From the NCBI RefSeq assembly GCF_014648415.1, contig NZ_BMRB01000003.1, positions 496,001 to 560,000 of the forward strand: a DNA stretch of 64,000 bases, written 5' to 3'. Source of the stretch: Actinokineospora fastidiosa. Its GTDB lineage: Bacteria > Actinomycetota > Actinomycetes > Mycobacteriales > Pseudonocardiaceae. A program made the translations under genes and the position numbers. Positions 46,557 to 55,044 of the stretch are shown here, one piece after another. The notes under the pieces were generated by a model that searched no databases, was not told where the DNA came from, and worked only from the letters and a program-made list of their open reading frames with translations. The number at the start of each line of letters is the position of its first letter. The first letter of the stretch is position 1.

Positions 46557-47279
46557 TCAGGTCAGGAATCCGCGCAGCAGTGTGGCCGTTCCTGCCAAAT
46601 GTTCGGCCATCTCCGCGCGCGCTGCCTGCGGGTCGCCGTCGAGGATGGCGTCGATCACAGCTCGGTGTTGGTGGTCGGAGTGCTCGATGTTGGCGCCGAT
46701 CGGGGGGATGGCGTCGAGGAGGGCGTCCAGGCGGGCGCGGAGGTCGGCCACCGCCGCGGTGAGGGACGGGGCGGCGGCCGCGGCGGCGACGGCCAGGTGC
46801 AGGCGGGCGTCGCGGCGGCGGTAGTCCGCCACGCCCGCCCCCGTGCACTCGGCGAGCCGGGTGCGCAGGTGGCGGCGGGTGGTGGGGTCCAGCGACCGGG
46901 ACGCGGCGGCCTCGGCGGCGCCGGTCTCCAGGACGTGGCGCAGGGTGATCACGTCCTCCACGTCCGCGGCGAACGCCGGGGCGGGCGGGGTCGGGTGGGT
47001 CGGGCGCAGGGACCGGACGAACGTGCCGCCGTAGCGCCCGCGCCTGCTCTCGACGTACCCCGCCTCCTGCAGGGCGTGCAGGGCCTCGCGCAGCGTCACC
47101 CGGCTCACCCCCAGCCGGGCGGCCAGGTCGCGTTCCGGGGGCAGCCGCTCGCCCGGGGCCGCCAGGCCGAGCCGGATGGCCTGCAGCAGCCTGGCCAGCG
47201 TCTCCTCGAAGGCGTTGCCCGCCCGGACGGGCCGCAGGAGCGCGTCGGCGAGCGGGTCGGGGTCAGAGCGGAGTGACAT
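46557..47279 (-). CDS. GntR-family (FadR/FCD) regulator of the gamma-glutamylation cluster
   Basis: 240 residues. N-terminal winged helix (LLQAIRLGLAAPGERLPPER; DLAARLGVSRVTLREALHAL) and a C-terminal FCD domain with metal-binding His residues (RDARLHLAVAAAA; NIEHSDHQHRAVIDAI). The ATG lies inside the end of the upstream SDR gene (17-bp overlap), so it is last in the operon with glutamine-synthetase-like, PuuD-like, aldehyde dehydrogenase and SDR genes, and probably controls it in response to an acid or amine substrate. Confidence 0.87.
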   Translation of the reverse strand: MSLRSDPDPLADALLRPVRAGNAFEETLARLLQAIRLGLAAPGERLPPERDLAARLGVSRVTLREALHALQEAGYVESRRGRYGGTFVRSLRPTHPTPPAPAFAADVEDVITLRHVLETGAAEAAASRSLDPTTRRHLRTRLAECTGAGVADYRRRDARLHLAVAAAAAAPSLTAAVADLRARLDALLDAIPPIGANIEHSDHQHRAVIDAILDGDPQAARAEMAEHLAGTATLLRGFLT

Positions 47280-48027
47280 AGGCGCCGGAGATGCCACCGT
47301 CGACCATGAAGGACGACGCGGTGATGAACGACGAGTCGTCCGAGGCCAGGAAGGCGACCGCGGCGGCGATCTCCTCCGGCTCGGCGAAGCGCCCCAGCGG
47401 GATGTGCACCAGCCGCCGCGCGGCCCGCTCGGGGTCCTTGGCGAACAGCTCCTGCAAAAGCGGCGTGTTCACCGGCCCCGGGCACAGCGCGTTGACCCGG
47501 ATGCCCTCGCGCGCGAACTGCACGCCCAGCTCGCGACTCATGGCCAGCACCCCGCCCTTGGACGCGGTGTAGGAGATCTGCGAGGTCGCCGCGCCCATCA
47601 CCGCCACGAACGACGCCGTGTTGATCACCGACCCGCGCCCCCGCGCCCGCATGTGCCCGATGGCGTGCTTGCAGCACAGGTACACCGACGTGAGGTTGAC
47701 CTGCTGGACCCGGTGCCAGGCGTCCGGCCCGGTCTCCAGGATCGAGTCGTCCTCCGGCGGGGAGATACCCGCGTTGTTGAACGCCACGTCCAGGCCGCCG
47801 AAGCGGTCGACCGCGGTCTGGAACAGCGCGACGACCTCCGCCTCCTCGGTGACGTCCGTGCGCACGAACAGCCCGTCGACCTCCGCGGCGGCCGCCCCGC
47901 CGCCGTCGACGTCCACATCGCCGACGACGACCCGCGCGCCCTCGGCCGCCAGCCTGCGCACCGAGGCCAGCCCGATGCCGCTCGCCCCGCCGGTGACGAC
48001 CGCGACCCGGCCATCCAGCCTGCCCAT
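47263..48027 (-). CDS. Short-chain dehydrogenase/reductase of the gamma-glutamylation operon
   Basis: 254-residue classical SDR. Motifs: VAVVTGGASGIGLASVRRLA, NNAGIS, and the active site with Ser-Tyr-Lys (SYTASKGGVLAMSRELGV), ending MVDGGISGAYVTPL. The ATG directly follows the aldehyde dehydrogenase stop (adjacent codons). This SDR recurs in actinobacterial clusters with GlnA-like and PuuD-like genes, often annotated as 3-oxoacyl-ACP reductase; its true substrate there is not known to me. Confidence 0.87.
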   Translation of the reverse strand: MGRLDGRVAVVTGGASGIGLASVRRLAAEGARVVVGDVDVDGGGAAAAEVDGLFVRTDVTEEAEVVALFQTAVDRFGGLDVAFNNAGISPPEDDSILETGPDAWHRVQQVNLTSVYLCCKHAIGHMRARGRGSVINTASFVAVMGAATSQISYTASKGGVLAMSRELGVQFAREGIRVNALCPGPVNTPLLQELFAKDPERAARRLVHIPLGRFAEPEEIAAAVAFLASDDSSFITASSFMVDGGISGAYVTPL

Positions 48028-49374
48028 TCAGCCCTCCGAACTGAGAAACACCGTCTTGACATCGGTGAACGCGGCGAGCGCGTCCGGTCCCAGCTCGCGG
48101 CCGAGCCCGGACTGCTTGAACCCGCCGAACGGCGTCCAGTAGCGCACCGACGAGTGCGAGTTGACCGACAGGTTGCCCGCGTCGATCCCGCGCGCCACGC
48201 GCAGCGCCCGGCCGACGTCGCGGGTCCAGATCGAGCCGGACAGCCCGTACTCGGTGTCGTTGGCCTGCCGGACGGCGTCGTCCTCGTCGTCGAACGGGAG
48301 CACGGCGACGACCGGCCCGAACACCTCGTCGGTGACCGCGCGGTGATCCGCGGGAAGTCCGGAGAGGACGGTCGGCGGGAACCAGTACCCGCGCCCGTCC
48401 GGCGCACTGCCCCGGAACGCGATCGGCGCGTCGTCCACATAGGACCGCACGCGCGCCCGGTGCTCGGCGGTGATCAGCGGCCCCATCTGGGTGGCCTCGT
48501 CGGCAGGCGGCCCGACGACGACCGCGCGCACCGCGGGCTCCAGCAGCTCCATGAACCGGTCGTACACCGACCGCTGCACGAGGATCCGGGAACGCGCGCA
48601 GCAGTCCTGGCCTGCGTTGTCGAACACCGCCATAGGCGCGGACGCCGCGGCCCGCTCCAGGTCCGCGTCGGCGAACACCACGTTGGCACTGTTGCCGCCC
48701 AGCTCCAGCGTCACCCGCTTGACCTGGTCGGCGCACCCGGCCATCACCTGTTTGCCCACCTCGGTGGACCCGGTGAACACCACCTTGCGTACCAGCGGGT
48801 TGGTGACGAACCGCTGGCCGACGACCTGACCGGCGCCGGGGAGCACCTGGAACACGGCATCGGGGATGCCCGCAGCCCTGGCCAGCTCCGCCAGCCGCAG
48901 CGCGGTCAGCGGGGTCGCCTCGGCGGGCTTGAGCACGACGGTGTTCCCGGCCGCCAGCGCGGGCGCGAACCCCCACGCGGCGATCGGCATGGGGAAGTTC
49001 CACGGCGCGATCACCCCGACCACGCCCAGCGGCTCGTGGAAGGTCACCGCGAGCCCGCCGGGCGCCGGGATCTGCTGTCCGGCGAGCCGTTCGGGGGCGG
49101 CGGCGTAGTAGTGCAGCACGTCGCGGACGTTGCCCGCCTCCCAGCGCGCGTTGCCGATGGTGTGGCCCGCGTTGCGGACCTCCAGGCCCGCCAGGTGCTC
49201 CAGGTCGGCGTCGACGGCGTCGGCGAAGCGGCGCAGCAGCCGGGCCCGGTCGGCGGGGGCGAGCGCGCGCCAGGCCGGGAACGCCGCGTGCGCGCGGGCG
49301 ATGGCGGCGTCCGCGTCGTCGACGGAGGCCAGCTCGACGGTGGCGATGACCTCCTCGGTGGCCGGGTCGCGCAC
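48028..49374 (-). CDS. Aldehyde dehydrogenase (PuuC/GabD-like) of the gamma-glutamylation operon
   Basis: 448 residues from the GTG at 49374 (VRDPATEEVIATVELASVDD). NAD aldehyde dehydrogenase with the cofactor segment VVGVIAPWNFPMPIAAWGFA, VVFTGSTEVGKQVM, catalytic Glu in TLELGGNSANVV and Cys in NAGQDCCARSR. In Puu-type pathways it oxidises gamma-glutamyl-aminoaldehyde. An alternative CTG start at 49389 overlaps the PuuD stop (CTGA) and has AGGAGG eight bases upstream, whereas the GTG has no SD at proper distance, so the true protein may be five residues longer. Confidence 0.9.
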   Translation of the reverse strand: MRDPATEEVIATVELASVDDADAAIARAHAAFPAWRALAPADRARLLRRFADAVDADLEHLAGLEVRNAGHTIGNARWEAGNVRDVLHYYAAAPERLAGQQIPAPGGLAVTFHEPLGVVGVIAPWNFPMPIAAWGFAPALAAGNTVVLKPAEATPLTALRLAELARAAGIPDAVFQVLPGAGQVVGQRFVTNPLVRKVVFTGSTEVGKQVMAGCADQVKRVTLELGGNSANVVFADADLERAAASAPMAVFDNAGQDCCARSRILVQRSVYDRFMELLEPAVRAVVVGPPADEATQMGPLITAEHRARVRSYVDDAPIAFRGSAPDGRGYWFPPTVLSGLPADHRAVTDEVFGPVVAVLPFDDEDDAVRQANDTEYGLSGSIWTRDVGRALRVARGIDAGNLSVNSHSSVRYWTPFGGFKQSGLGRELGPDALAAFTDVKTVFLSSEG

Positions 49375-49385
49375 GGCGTGTGCGG

Positions 49386-50114
49386 TCAGCGCTCTGCCCT
49401 CCTGCGGTCGGCCGCCTTGACCAGCGCGGCGAACAGCCGGGTGTCGTCGGCGTTCTGCTCGGGGTGCGACTGCACGCCCACGGCGAAGCGGGACGCGGGC
49501 AGCTCGATGCCCTCGACGGTCCCGTCCGCCGCGGTCGCCGTCACCGCGATGCCCGCGCCCACGCGGTCCAGCGACTGGTGGTGGTGGCAGGCGACCTGCA
49601 CGCGCTTGCCCAGGATCGACTCCAGCCTGCTGCCCGGGGCCAGCGCGACCTCGGTCTTGCCGTACATCGCCACCTCGGGCTGGTGGTCGTTGGTGCCGGT
49701 GCGCTCGGGGGTGTGCTGGTGCAGCGTGCCGCCGAGCACGACGTTGAGCACCTGCATCCCCCGGCACACCGCCAGCAGCGGCAGGTCGATGGCCAGCGCG
49801 GCCTCGGTCAGGGCGAACTCGGCGTCGTCGCGCATCGGCTGCGGCGTTCCGGTGGTCGGGTGCGGGATCTGGCCGTAGCGGGCCGGGTCGATGTCGGCGC
49901 CGCCGGAGAGGACCAGGCCGTCGAGCCAGTCCACGGTCTCGGCCCGCCAGTCGCCGATCGGCGGCAGCAGCACGGCGTTGCCGCCGACCGCGCGCACGGA
50001 CTCGACGTAGGCGCGGTGCAGCACGGCCGCCTCGGTCTCCCAGATCCCGAACGTCGAGTGCTCCAGGTAGGTCGTGATCCCGATGACCGGGGGCTTAGAG
50101 TCGCTCGAAGCCAC
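49386..50114 (-). CDS. Gamma-glutamyl-gamma-aminobutyrate hydrolase-like class I amidotransferase (PuuD type)
   Basis: 242 residues, class I glutamine-amidotransferase fold acting as a hydrolase. Nucleophile Cys in LLAVCRGMQVLNVVLGG, His and Glu in VGVQSHPEQNADD, and LVLSGGADIDPARYG near residue 70, all as in PuuD. The GTG start lies inside the end of the glutamine-synthetase-like gene (20-bp overlap, different frame). It would remove the gamma-glutamyl group after oxidation of the amine, regenerating glutamate. Confidence 0.88.
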   Translation of the reverse strand: MASSDSKPPVIGITTYLEHSTFGIWETEAAVLHRAYVESVRAVGGNAVLLPPIGDWRAETVDWLDGLVLSGGADIDPARYGQIPHPTTGTPQPMRDDAEFALTEAALAIDLPLLAVCRGMQVLNVVLGGTLHQHTPERTGTNDHQPEVAMYGKTEVALAPGSRLESILGKRVQVACHHHQSLDRVGAGIAVTATAADGTVEGIELPASRFAVGVQSHPEQNADDTRLFAALVKAADRRRAER

Positions 50115-51420
50115 GCGCCAGCTCCCAGTCGGTCACCACGGTGTCGAACGCGGCCAGCTCGACCCGCGCGGCGTTGAGGTAGTGCTCGACGACGTCGTCG
50201 CCGAAGGCGGCGCGGGCGATCGCACTGCCCTCCAGCGCGTCGGCGGCGGCGCGCAGGGTGGCGGGCACGCGCGGTTTGTCGGAGGCGTAGGCGTTGCCGT
50301 GGAACTCGTCCTCCAGCTCGACGCCGGTGTCGATGCCGTGCAGGCCCGCGGCGATCATCGCGGCCACGGCGAGGTAGGGGTTGACGTCGCCGCCGGGCAC
50401 CCGGTTCTCCACCCGCCGCGACGCGCCGTGCCCGACGACCCGCAGCGCGCACGTGCGGTTGTCGGTCCCCCAGGCGATCGCGGTCGGGGCGAACGAGCCG
50501 GGGGCGTAGCGCTTGTAGGAGTTGATGTTGGGCGCGTAGAAGGCGGTGAACTCGCGCAGGCAGGCCAGCTGGCCCGCGAGGAACATCCGGAACTCGGCGT
50601 CGGGGACCGGCTTGTCGTCGCGGCGCAGGCTCATGTGGATGTGGCAGGAGTTGCCCTCCCGCTCGTTGATCTTGGCCATGAAGGTCAGGCTGCGGCCGTG
50701 CTTGGCGGCGATCTCCTTGGCGCCGGTCTTGTAGACGGCGTGGTTGTCGCAGGTGGTCAACGCGTCGGTGTAGCGGAAGGCGATCTCGTGCTGCCCGGGG
50801 TTGCACTCGCCCTTGGCCGACTCGACGTACATCCCGGCGCCGGTCATGCCGTTGCGGATCGCGCGCAGCACGGGCTCGACGCGGCCGGTGCCGAGGAGCG
50901 AGTAGTCGACGTTGTACTGGTTGGCGGGGGTGAGGTGCTTGTACCCGAGGCGGGCGGCGTCCTCGTAGGTGTCGTCGAAGAGGATGAACTCCAGCTCGGT
51001 GCCGACGTAGGCGGCCAGCCCGCGCTCGGCGAGGCGGTCGAGCTGGCGCCGCAGCACCTGCCGCGGCGACGGCGCGACCGGGGTGCCGTCGAGGTTGAGC
51101 ACGTCGGCCTGCACCATCGCGGTGGCGTCGTGCCAGGGGACCATCCGGAGGGTGGCCGGGTCGGGGCGGAGGAGGAAGTCGCCGTAGCCGCGGTCCCACG
51201 ACGAGGTGGCGTAGCCGGAGACCGGATTCATCTCGACGTCCACGGCCATCAGGTAGTCGCACGCCTCGGTGCCGTGCGCCAGCACCTCCTCCAGGAAGTA
51301 CCGGGCGCCGCAGCGTTTGCCCTGCAGCCGCCCCTGCATGTCGGTGAGCGCGACGAGGACGGTGTCGACCCGTCCGGCGTCCACCAGCTCCCGCAGCCGG
51401 TCGACGGATAGCTCACGCAT
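50095..51420 (-). CDS. Glutamine synthetase-like gamma-glutamyl-amine ligase (PuuA/GlnA3/GlnA4 type)
   Basis: 441 residues with GS beta-grasp and catalytic domains: YVGTELEFILFDDTYEDA, ESAKGECNPGQHEIAFRYTD, HIHMSLRR, and NRTCALRVVGHGASRRVENR followed by GGDVNPYLAVAA. The adenylylation loop Tyr context of GlnA is absent. Context (aldehyde dehydrogenase, PuuD, FadR) indicates glutamylation of a polyamine or ethanolamine rather than ammonia assimilation; Streptomyces GlnA3/GlnA4 precedents exist. ATG 51420 with a GGGGAGGGG SD is the chosen start. Confidence 0.88.
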   Translation of the reverse strand: MRELSVDRLRELVDAGRVDTVLVALTDMQGRLQGKRCGARYFLEEVLAHGTEACDYLMAVDVEMNPVSGYATSSWDRGYGDFLLRPDPATLRMVPWHDATAMVQADVLNLDGTPVAPSPRQVLRRQLDRLAERGLAAYVGTELEFILFDDTYEDAARLGYKHLTPANQYNVDYSLLGTGRVEPVLRAIRNGMTGAGMYVESAKGECNPGQHEIAFRYTDALTTCDNHAVYKTGAKEIAAKHGRSLTFMAKINEREGNSCHIHMSLRRDDKPVPDAEFRMFLAGQLACLREFTAFYAPNINSYKRYAPGSFAPTAIAWGTDNRTCALRVVGHGASRRVENRVPGGDVNPYLAVAAMIAAGLHGIDTGVELEDEFHGNAYASDKPRVPATLRAAADALEGSAIARAAFGDDVVEHYLNAARVELAAFDTVVTDWELARGFERL

Positions 51421-51750
51421 GCGGGTACCCCTCCCCAAAGGATCAGCACGAGCCCATTGGCAGATCGCGTCAGAGCATCGTGGCAGTGATCACACCACCG
51501 GGGCAACCGCTGCCTCCCGCGCAATGGCCCGACCAGCTCCCATTGCACCGTACGACCAGCCCAGACGGCCAAGTGTGAACGATCTGTTCAAAACTCCGCC
51601 TTGCCCGGTTCACGGCCGTTAACAAATACTGGCGATCATCGCGCTGGACCTGTGTCCGCGGCCCGATCGAGGGCTTGGGCCCGGACTCCCTGCCAGTTCC
51701 AGCGGGGCTCACGGCGGTGGCCGCCACGCGGCCACCGCCTTCAGCTTCCG
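51421..51750. other. Regulatory gap upstream of the gamma-glutamylation operon
   Basis: 330 bp without a gene, between the class V aminotransferase stop and the glutamine-synthetase-like start, both on the minus strand. A perfect inverted repeat TGAAC-GATCT-GTTCA is at 51576-51590, and a loose GlnR-like half-site (TTAAC, six bases, GAACC on the minus strand) near 51615-51630. The operon promoter must be here, but no clear -10/-35 pair was fixed. Confidence 0.5.
51576..51590. promoter_or_regulatory. 15-bp palindrome, candidate operator of the gamma-glutamylation operon
   Basis: TGAAC-GATCT-GTTCA, perfect 5-bp arms, about 155 bp upstream of the first gene of the operon. Arms and spacing are compatible with a FadR-type GntR dimer, and the operon's last gene encodes one. 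Confidence 0.4.
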
Positions 51751-52974
51751 TCAGGCGGCCAGGTCGGCCACGGCGGCTATCGCCTCGTCGATTTCCTCCT
51801 CGGTGTTGTAGTAGTGCGGGGAGAGGCGCAGACACCAGTCGACGTCCTTCTCGGTGAAGTCGAATTGGGCGAATTCGCGGTGGCTGAGGGCCGAGTTGAT
51901 GCCGCGGGCGTCCATGGCCGCCTTGAACGGCTCGGGGCGCCAGCCCGCGATCGCGAAGGTGACCAGCGCGCCGAGTTCCGCGCCCCGGTCGAGCACCCGG
52001 ACGCCGGGGAGCCCGGCCAGGCCGGACCGGAGGCGGGCGGCCAGGGCGGGGGTGCGTTCGGCGATCGCCGCGAGGCCCACCTGCTGGGCGTAGCGGGCGG
52101 CGGCAGCGCAGCCGAGGAGGGTGGCGTAGGGGAACTCCCACTCCTCGAACCGCGCCGCCGTCGGAGCGGGCTCGTAGCGGTCGGGGGCGGTCCAGCGGGC
52201 GCCGTGCATGTCGACGAACAGGGGCTCGTAGCCCTCGGCGAGCACGCGGTCGGAGACGTAGAGGAAGCCCGAGCCCCGGGGGCCGCGCAGGAACTTGCGG
52301 CAGGTGGCGGTGAGCATGTCCGCCCCTATCCGCTGGACGTCGACCGGGTACTGGCCCACCGACTGGCAGGCGTCCACCAGGTAGAGCGCGTCCGCGTCCC
52401 GGCACAGGTCGCCGATCGCGGCTACCGGCTGCACGAGGCCGGAGTTGGTCGGGATGTGCGTCGCGCTGACCAGCCGGGGGCGGTGCTCGCGGATCAGGGC
52501 GGCCATGGCGTCGAGGTCGACGCCGCCCTCGGGCAGGTCCGGGGCGTGCACCACGCGCACGCCCATGCGCTTGCGCAGCGACAGGAACGCGATCTGGTTG
52601 GACACGAAGTCGTTGCGGGTCGTCAGGATGACCTCGCCCGGCTCGAACGGGATCGACGACAGCGCGGTCGCGTACGCGTGGGTCGCGCTGCCCGAGAAGG
52701 CGATGTTCTCCGGCCTGGCGTTGATCAGCGCGGCGATCTGGGCATAGAAGCCGCGCACCTCCTCCGCGCGGGCGGCGGCGGCCTCGTAGCCGCCGATCGC
52801 GGCCTCCAGGTTGAGGTGATCAAGCACGGCCGACAGCACCGGCGTGGCCATCAGGCCGCAGCCCGCGTTGTTGAGGTGGTTCACGTTCACACAGCCGGGC
52901 GTGTCCGCCCGCAGGGCCGGGACGTCCAGGAGCGATATCCGCTCAGCGTCAGTAGCGCTATCGTGGGCACTCAT
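51751..52974 (-). CDS. Class V PLP-dependent aminotransferase-fold enzyme (cysteine desulfurase/epimerase-like)
   Basis: 407 residues. Class V features: NHLNNAGCGLMATPVLSAVL near the start, FSGSATHAYATALSS, LYLVDACQSVGQYPVDVQ (PLP-Asp region) and the PLP-lysine in ATCRKFLRGPRGSGFLY. It belongs with enzymes annotated as aminotransferase class V or isopenicillin-N-epimerase-like, and lacks an obvious desulfurase cysteine loop. The ATG (52974-52972) shares bases with the MocR gene's ATG on the other strand. Probably regulated by that MocR. Reaction unknown. Confidence 0.82.
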   Translation of the reverse strand: MSAHDSATDAERISLLDVPALRADTPGCVNVNHLNNAGCGLMATPVLSAVLDHLNLEAAIGGYEAAAARAEEVRGFYAQIAALINARPENIAFSGSATHAYATALSSIPFEPGEVILTTRNDFVSNQIAFLSLRKRMGVRVVHAPDLPEGGVDLDAMAALIREHRPRLVSATHIPTNSGLVQPVAAIGDLCRDADALYLVDACQSVGQYPVDVQRIGADMLTATCRKFLRGPRGSGFLYVSDRVLAEGYEPLFVDMHGARWTAPDRYEPAPTAARFEEWEFPYATLLGCAAAARYAQQVGLAAIAERTPALAARLRSGLAGLPGVRVLDRGAELGALVTFAIAGWRPEPFKAAMDARGINSALSHREFAQFDFTEKDVDWCLRLSPHYYNTEEEIDEAIAAVADLAA

Positions 52975-52985
52975 GTCGGACGATA
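52951..52985. promoter_or_regulatory. Divergent overlapping leaderless promoters between PLP enzyme and MocR gene
   Basis: The two start codons overlap in CATG (52972-52975). Facing each other are identical -10-like TATCGT hexamers: plus strand 52959-52964, eight bases before the MocR ATG, and minus strand 52985-52980, five bases before the enzyme ATG. With one more base they form an inverted repeat CTATCGT...ACGATAG. Neither gene has a SD. Thus each promoter's core lies within the other gene's first codons or just outside. Confidence 0.65.
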
Positions 52986-54367
52986 GCACTTCGGATCTCC
53001 TCGCCACCAGGATGCGCGCCCTGGTCGGCAGGCTGGCCCCGGGCGACAAACTGCCCTCCAGCCGTGAACTGGTCCGCGAGCACCAGGTCAGCCCGGTGAC
53101 GGTCGCGCGGGTGATCGCCCAGCTCGCCGCCGAGGGCGTCGTCATCACCCGGCCGGGCAGCGGCACCTACGTGGCCAGCCCGCCCCGGTCCGCGCCGCCC
53201 GCCGACACCGGCTGGCAGACCGTCGCCCTTGCCGACCGCGCCGTCGACACCGGGTCCCTCGCCGACGCGCTCGGCCCGCCCGCCGAGGGCACGATCCGGC
53301 TCGACGGCGGCTATCCGCACCGCGCGCTGCAGCCGGTGCGCCCGCTGAGCGCGGCCCTCGCCCGCGCGGCCCGCAGGCCGGACGCCTGGGACCGCGCGCC
53401 CGCCGCGGGCCTGCTCGCGCTGCGGACCGCGTTCGCCGCCGCGGCCGCCGCCGACGTCGGCCCGGACGACGTGCTGATCACTGCGGGCGGGCAGAGCGCG
53501 CTGTCAGTAGCGTTCCGGGCCATCGCCGCGCCCGGCAGCCCGGTGCTCGTCGAGTCGCCCACCTACCCGGGCGCGCTCGCCGCCGCCCGCGCCGCTGGCC
53601 TGCGCCCGGTCCCGGTCCCGACGGACGCCGACGGCCTGCGCCCCGACCTGCTGGCCGACACCTTCGCCATGACCGGGGCCCGGTTGCTGTACTGCCAGCC
53701 CGCGCACCAGAACCCCACCGGGGCGGTGCTCGCCGCCGAGCGCCGCGGTGCGGTGCTGGCCGCCGCCCGCGCCGCGGGCGCGTTCGTGCTGGAGGACGAC
53801 GTGGCCCGCCACCTCGGCCACGGCACGCCCACGCCCCGCCCGCTGCTGGCCGACGACCGCGACGGCGCCGTCGTGCACCTGACCTCGCTGACCAAGCCCG
53901 CCGCGCCGAGCATGCGCATCGGCGCGCTCATCGCCCGCGGCCCGGTGATGGCCAGGATGCGCGCCGCCCGCCTGGTCGACGACTTCTTCGTGGCCCGCCC
54001 GCTGCAGGAGGCCGCGCTGGAGCTGCTCAGCTCGCCCGGCTGGGACCGGCACCTGCGCGCGCTGGCCGCCGCCCTCCGCGAGCGCTGCTCGGCGCTGGTC
54101 GCGTCGGTGCGCGAGCACTGTCCGGAATGGACGATCGAGCGGGTGCCGTCCGGCGGCCTGCACCTGTGGGTCCGGCTCGGTCCCGGGCAGGACGCGCAGG
54201 CCGTCGCCGCGGCGGCCCGCCAGCGCGGGGTGGCCGTCAACGCGGGCACCCGCTTCTTCGCCGCCGAGCCGCCCGGCGACCACCTGCGGCTGACCTTCGC
54301 CGCGGCCGCCGACGTCGGCGAACTGGTCGAGGGTGTCCGGCGGCTGCGAAGCGCTACTCGTCCCTAG
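52973..54367 (+). CDS. MocR/GabR-type regulator (GntR HTH fused to aminotransferase fold)
   Basis: 464 residues. N-terminal GntR winged helix (ALVGRLAPGDKLPSSRELVR, HQVSPVTVARVIAQLAAEGV, residues ~15-65), a linker, then a fold-type I aminotransferase domain with [34 protein letters not shown] and the PLP-lysine in HLTSLTKPAAPSMRIG. MocR proteins bind PLP or its adducts with amines and usually regulate the divergent gene, here a class V PLP enzyme. ATG 52973 is chosen because the longer frame would lie antisense inside that gene. Confidence 0.9.
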   Translation: MSDDSTSDLLATRMRALVGRLAPGDKLPSSRELVREHQVSPVTVARVIAQLAAEGVVITRPGSGTYVASPPRSAPPADTGWQTVALADRAVDTGSLADALGPPAEGTIRLDGGYPHRALQPVRPLSAALARAARRPDAWDRAPAAGLLALRTAFAAAAAADVGPDDVLITAGGQSALSVAFRAIAAPGSPVLVESPTYPGALAAARAAGLRPVPVPTDADGLRPDLLADTFAMTGARLLYCQPAHQNPTGAVLAAERRGAVLAAARAAGAFVLEDDVARHLGHGTPTPRPLLADDRDGAVVHLTSLTKPAAPSMRIGALIARGPVMARMRAARLVDDFFVARPLQEAALELLSSPGWDRHLRALAAALRERCSALVASVREHCPEWTIERVPSGGLHLWVRLGPGQDAQAVAAAARQRGVAVNAGTRFFAAEPPGDHLRLTFAAAADVGELVEGVRRLRSATRP

Positions 54368-54465
54368 CGCCGAAGCCAGTAGCGCGCGTGGGCATGATCA
54401 CCGGATGGGTGGACCGGCGCGCGATGGCCTTGCCTGGGTGCGGGGGGTGGGGCAGGGTGGGCCTG

Positions 54466-55044
54466 GTGAGCGAGGAAGTCGTGCTGCTGGATGAGTCCGG
54501 GGCCGCGGTCGGGACCGCGCCCAAGGCGGAGGTCCACCACCGGGAGACGCCGTTGCACCTGGCGTTCTCCAGTTACGTGTTCAACCAGCGCGGCGAGTTC
54601 CTGCTGACCCAGCGGGCCGCGCACAAGAAGACGTGGCCCGCGGTGTGGACCAACTCCTGCTGCGGGCACCCGGCGCCCGGGGAGCCGCCCGCCACGGCGG
54701 TCGCGCGGCGGCTGGCCGACGAGCTCGGGCTGATCGGCAGCACCAAGATCGATCTCGTGCTCCCCCGCTTCCGCTACCGCGCCGAGATGGACAACGGCGT
54801 GGTCGAGAACGAGATCTGCCCGGTGTTCCGGGTCGTCACCGACGGCATGGTGGCGCCGAACGCCGAGGAGGTGGACGCCGTGGAGTGGGTGCCGTGGCAG
54901 CCCTTCGCCGAGGCCGTGCTGGCGGGCACGCGGCCGATCTCGCCGTGGTGCGCGCTGCAGGTCCGCGAGCTGGCCGCGCTCGGCCCTGACCCGCTGGCCT
55001 GGCCCGCGGGCGACGAGGCCGAGCTGCCGCCCGCGCTGCGGTGA
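54466..55044 (+). CDS. idi: Isopentenyl-diphosphate delta-isomerase type 1
   Basis: 192-residue Nudix-fold isomerase interconverting IPP and DMAPP. Catalytic Cys in WTNSCCGHPAPGE, catalytic Glu in NEICPVFRVV, and the Nudix-like segment AVARRLADELGL are present; HLAFSSYVFNQRGEFLLTQR is typical of the family. The GTG at 54466 gives MSEEVVLLDESGAAVGTAPK. Its stop overlaps the following thioesterase start. No other isoprenoid gene is near. Confidence 0.93.
   Translation: MSEEVVLLDESGAAVGTAPKAEVHHRETPLHLAFSSYVFNQRGEFLLTQRAAHKKTWPAVWTNSCCGHPAPGEPPATAVARRLADELGLIGSTKIDLVLPRFRYRAEMDNGVVENEICPVFRVVTDGMVAPNAEEVDAVEWVPWQPFAEAVLAGTRPISPWCALQVRELAALGPDPLAWPAGDEAELPPALR

Noticed and set aside
50095..51420. 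Housekeeping glutamine synthetase GlnA
   Set aside because: Operon partners are PuuD-like, PuuC-like and FadR, and the context of GlnA adenylylation is absent, favouring a gamma-glutamyl-amine ligase.
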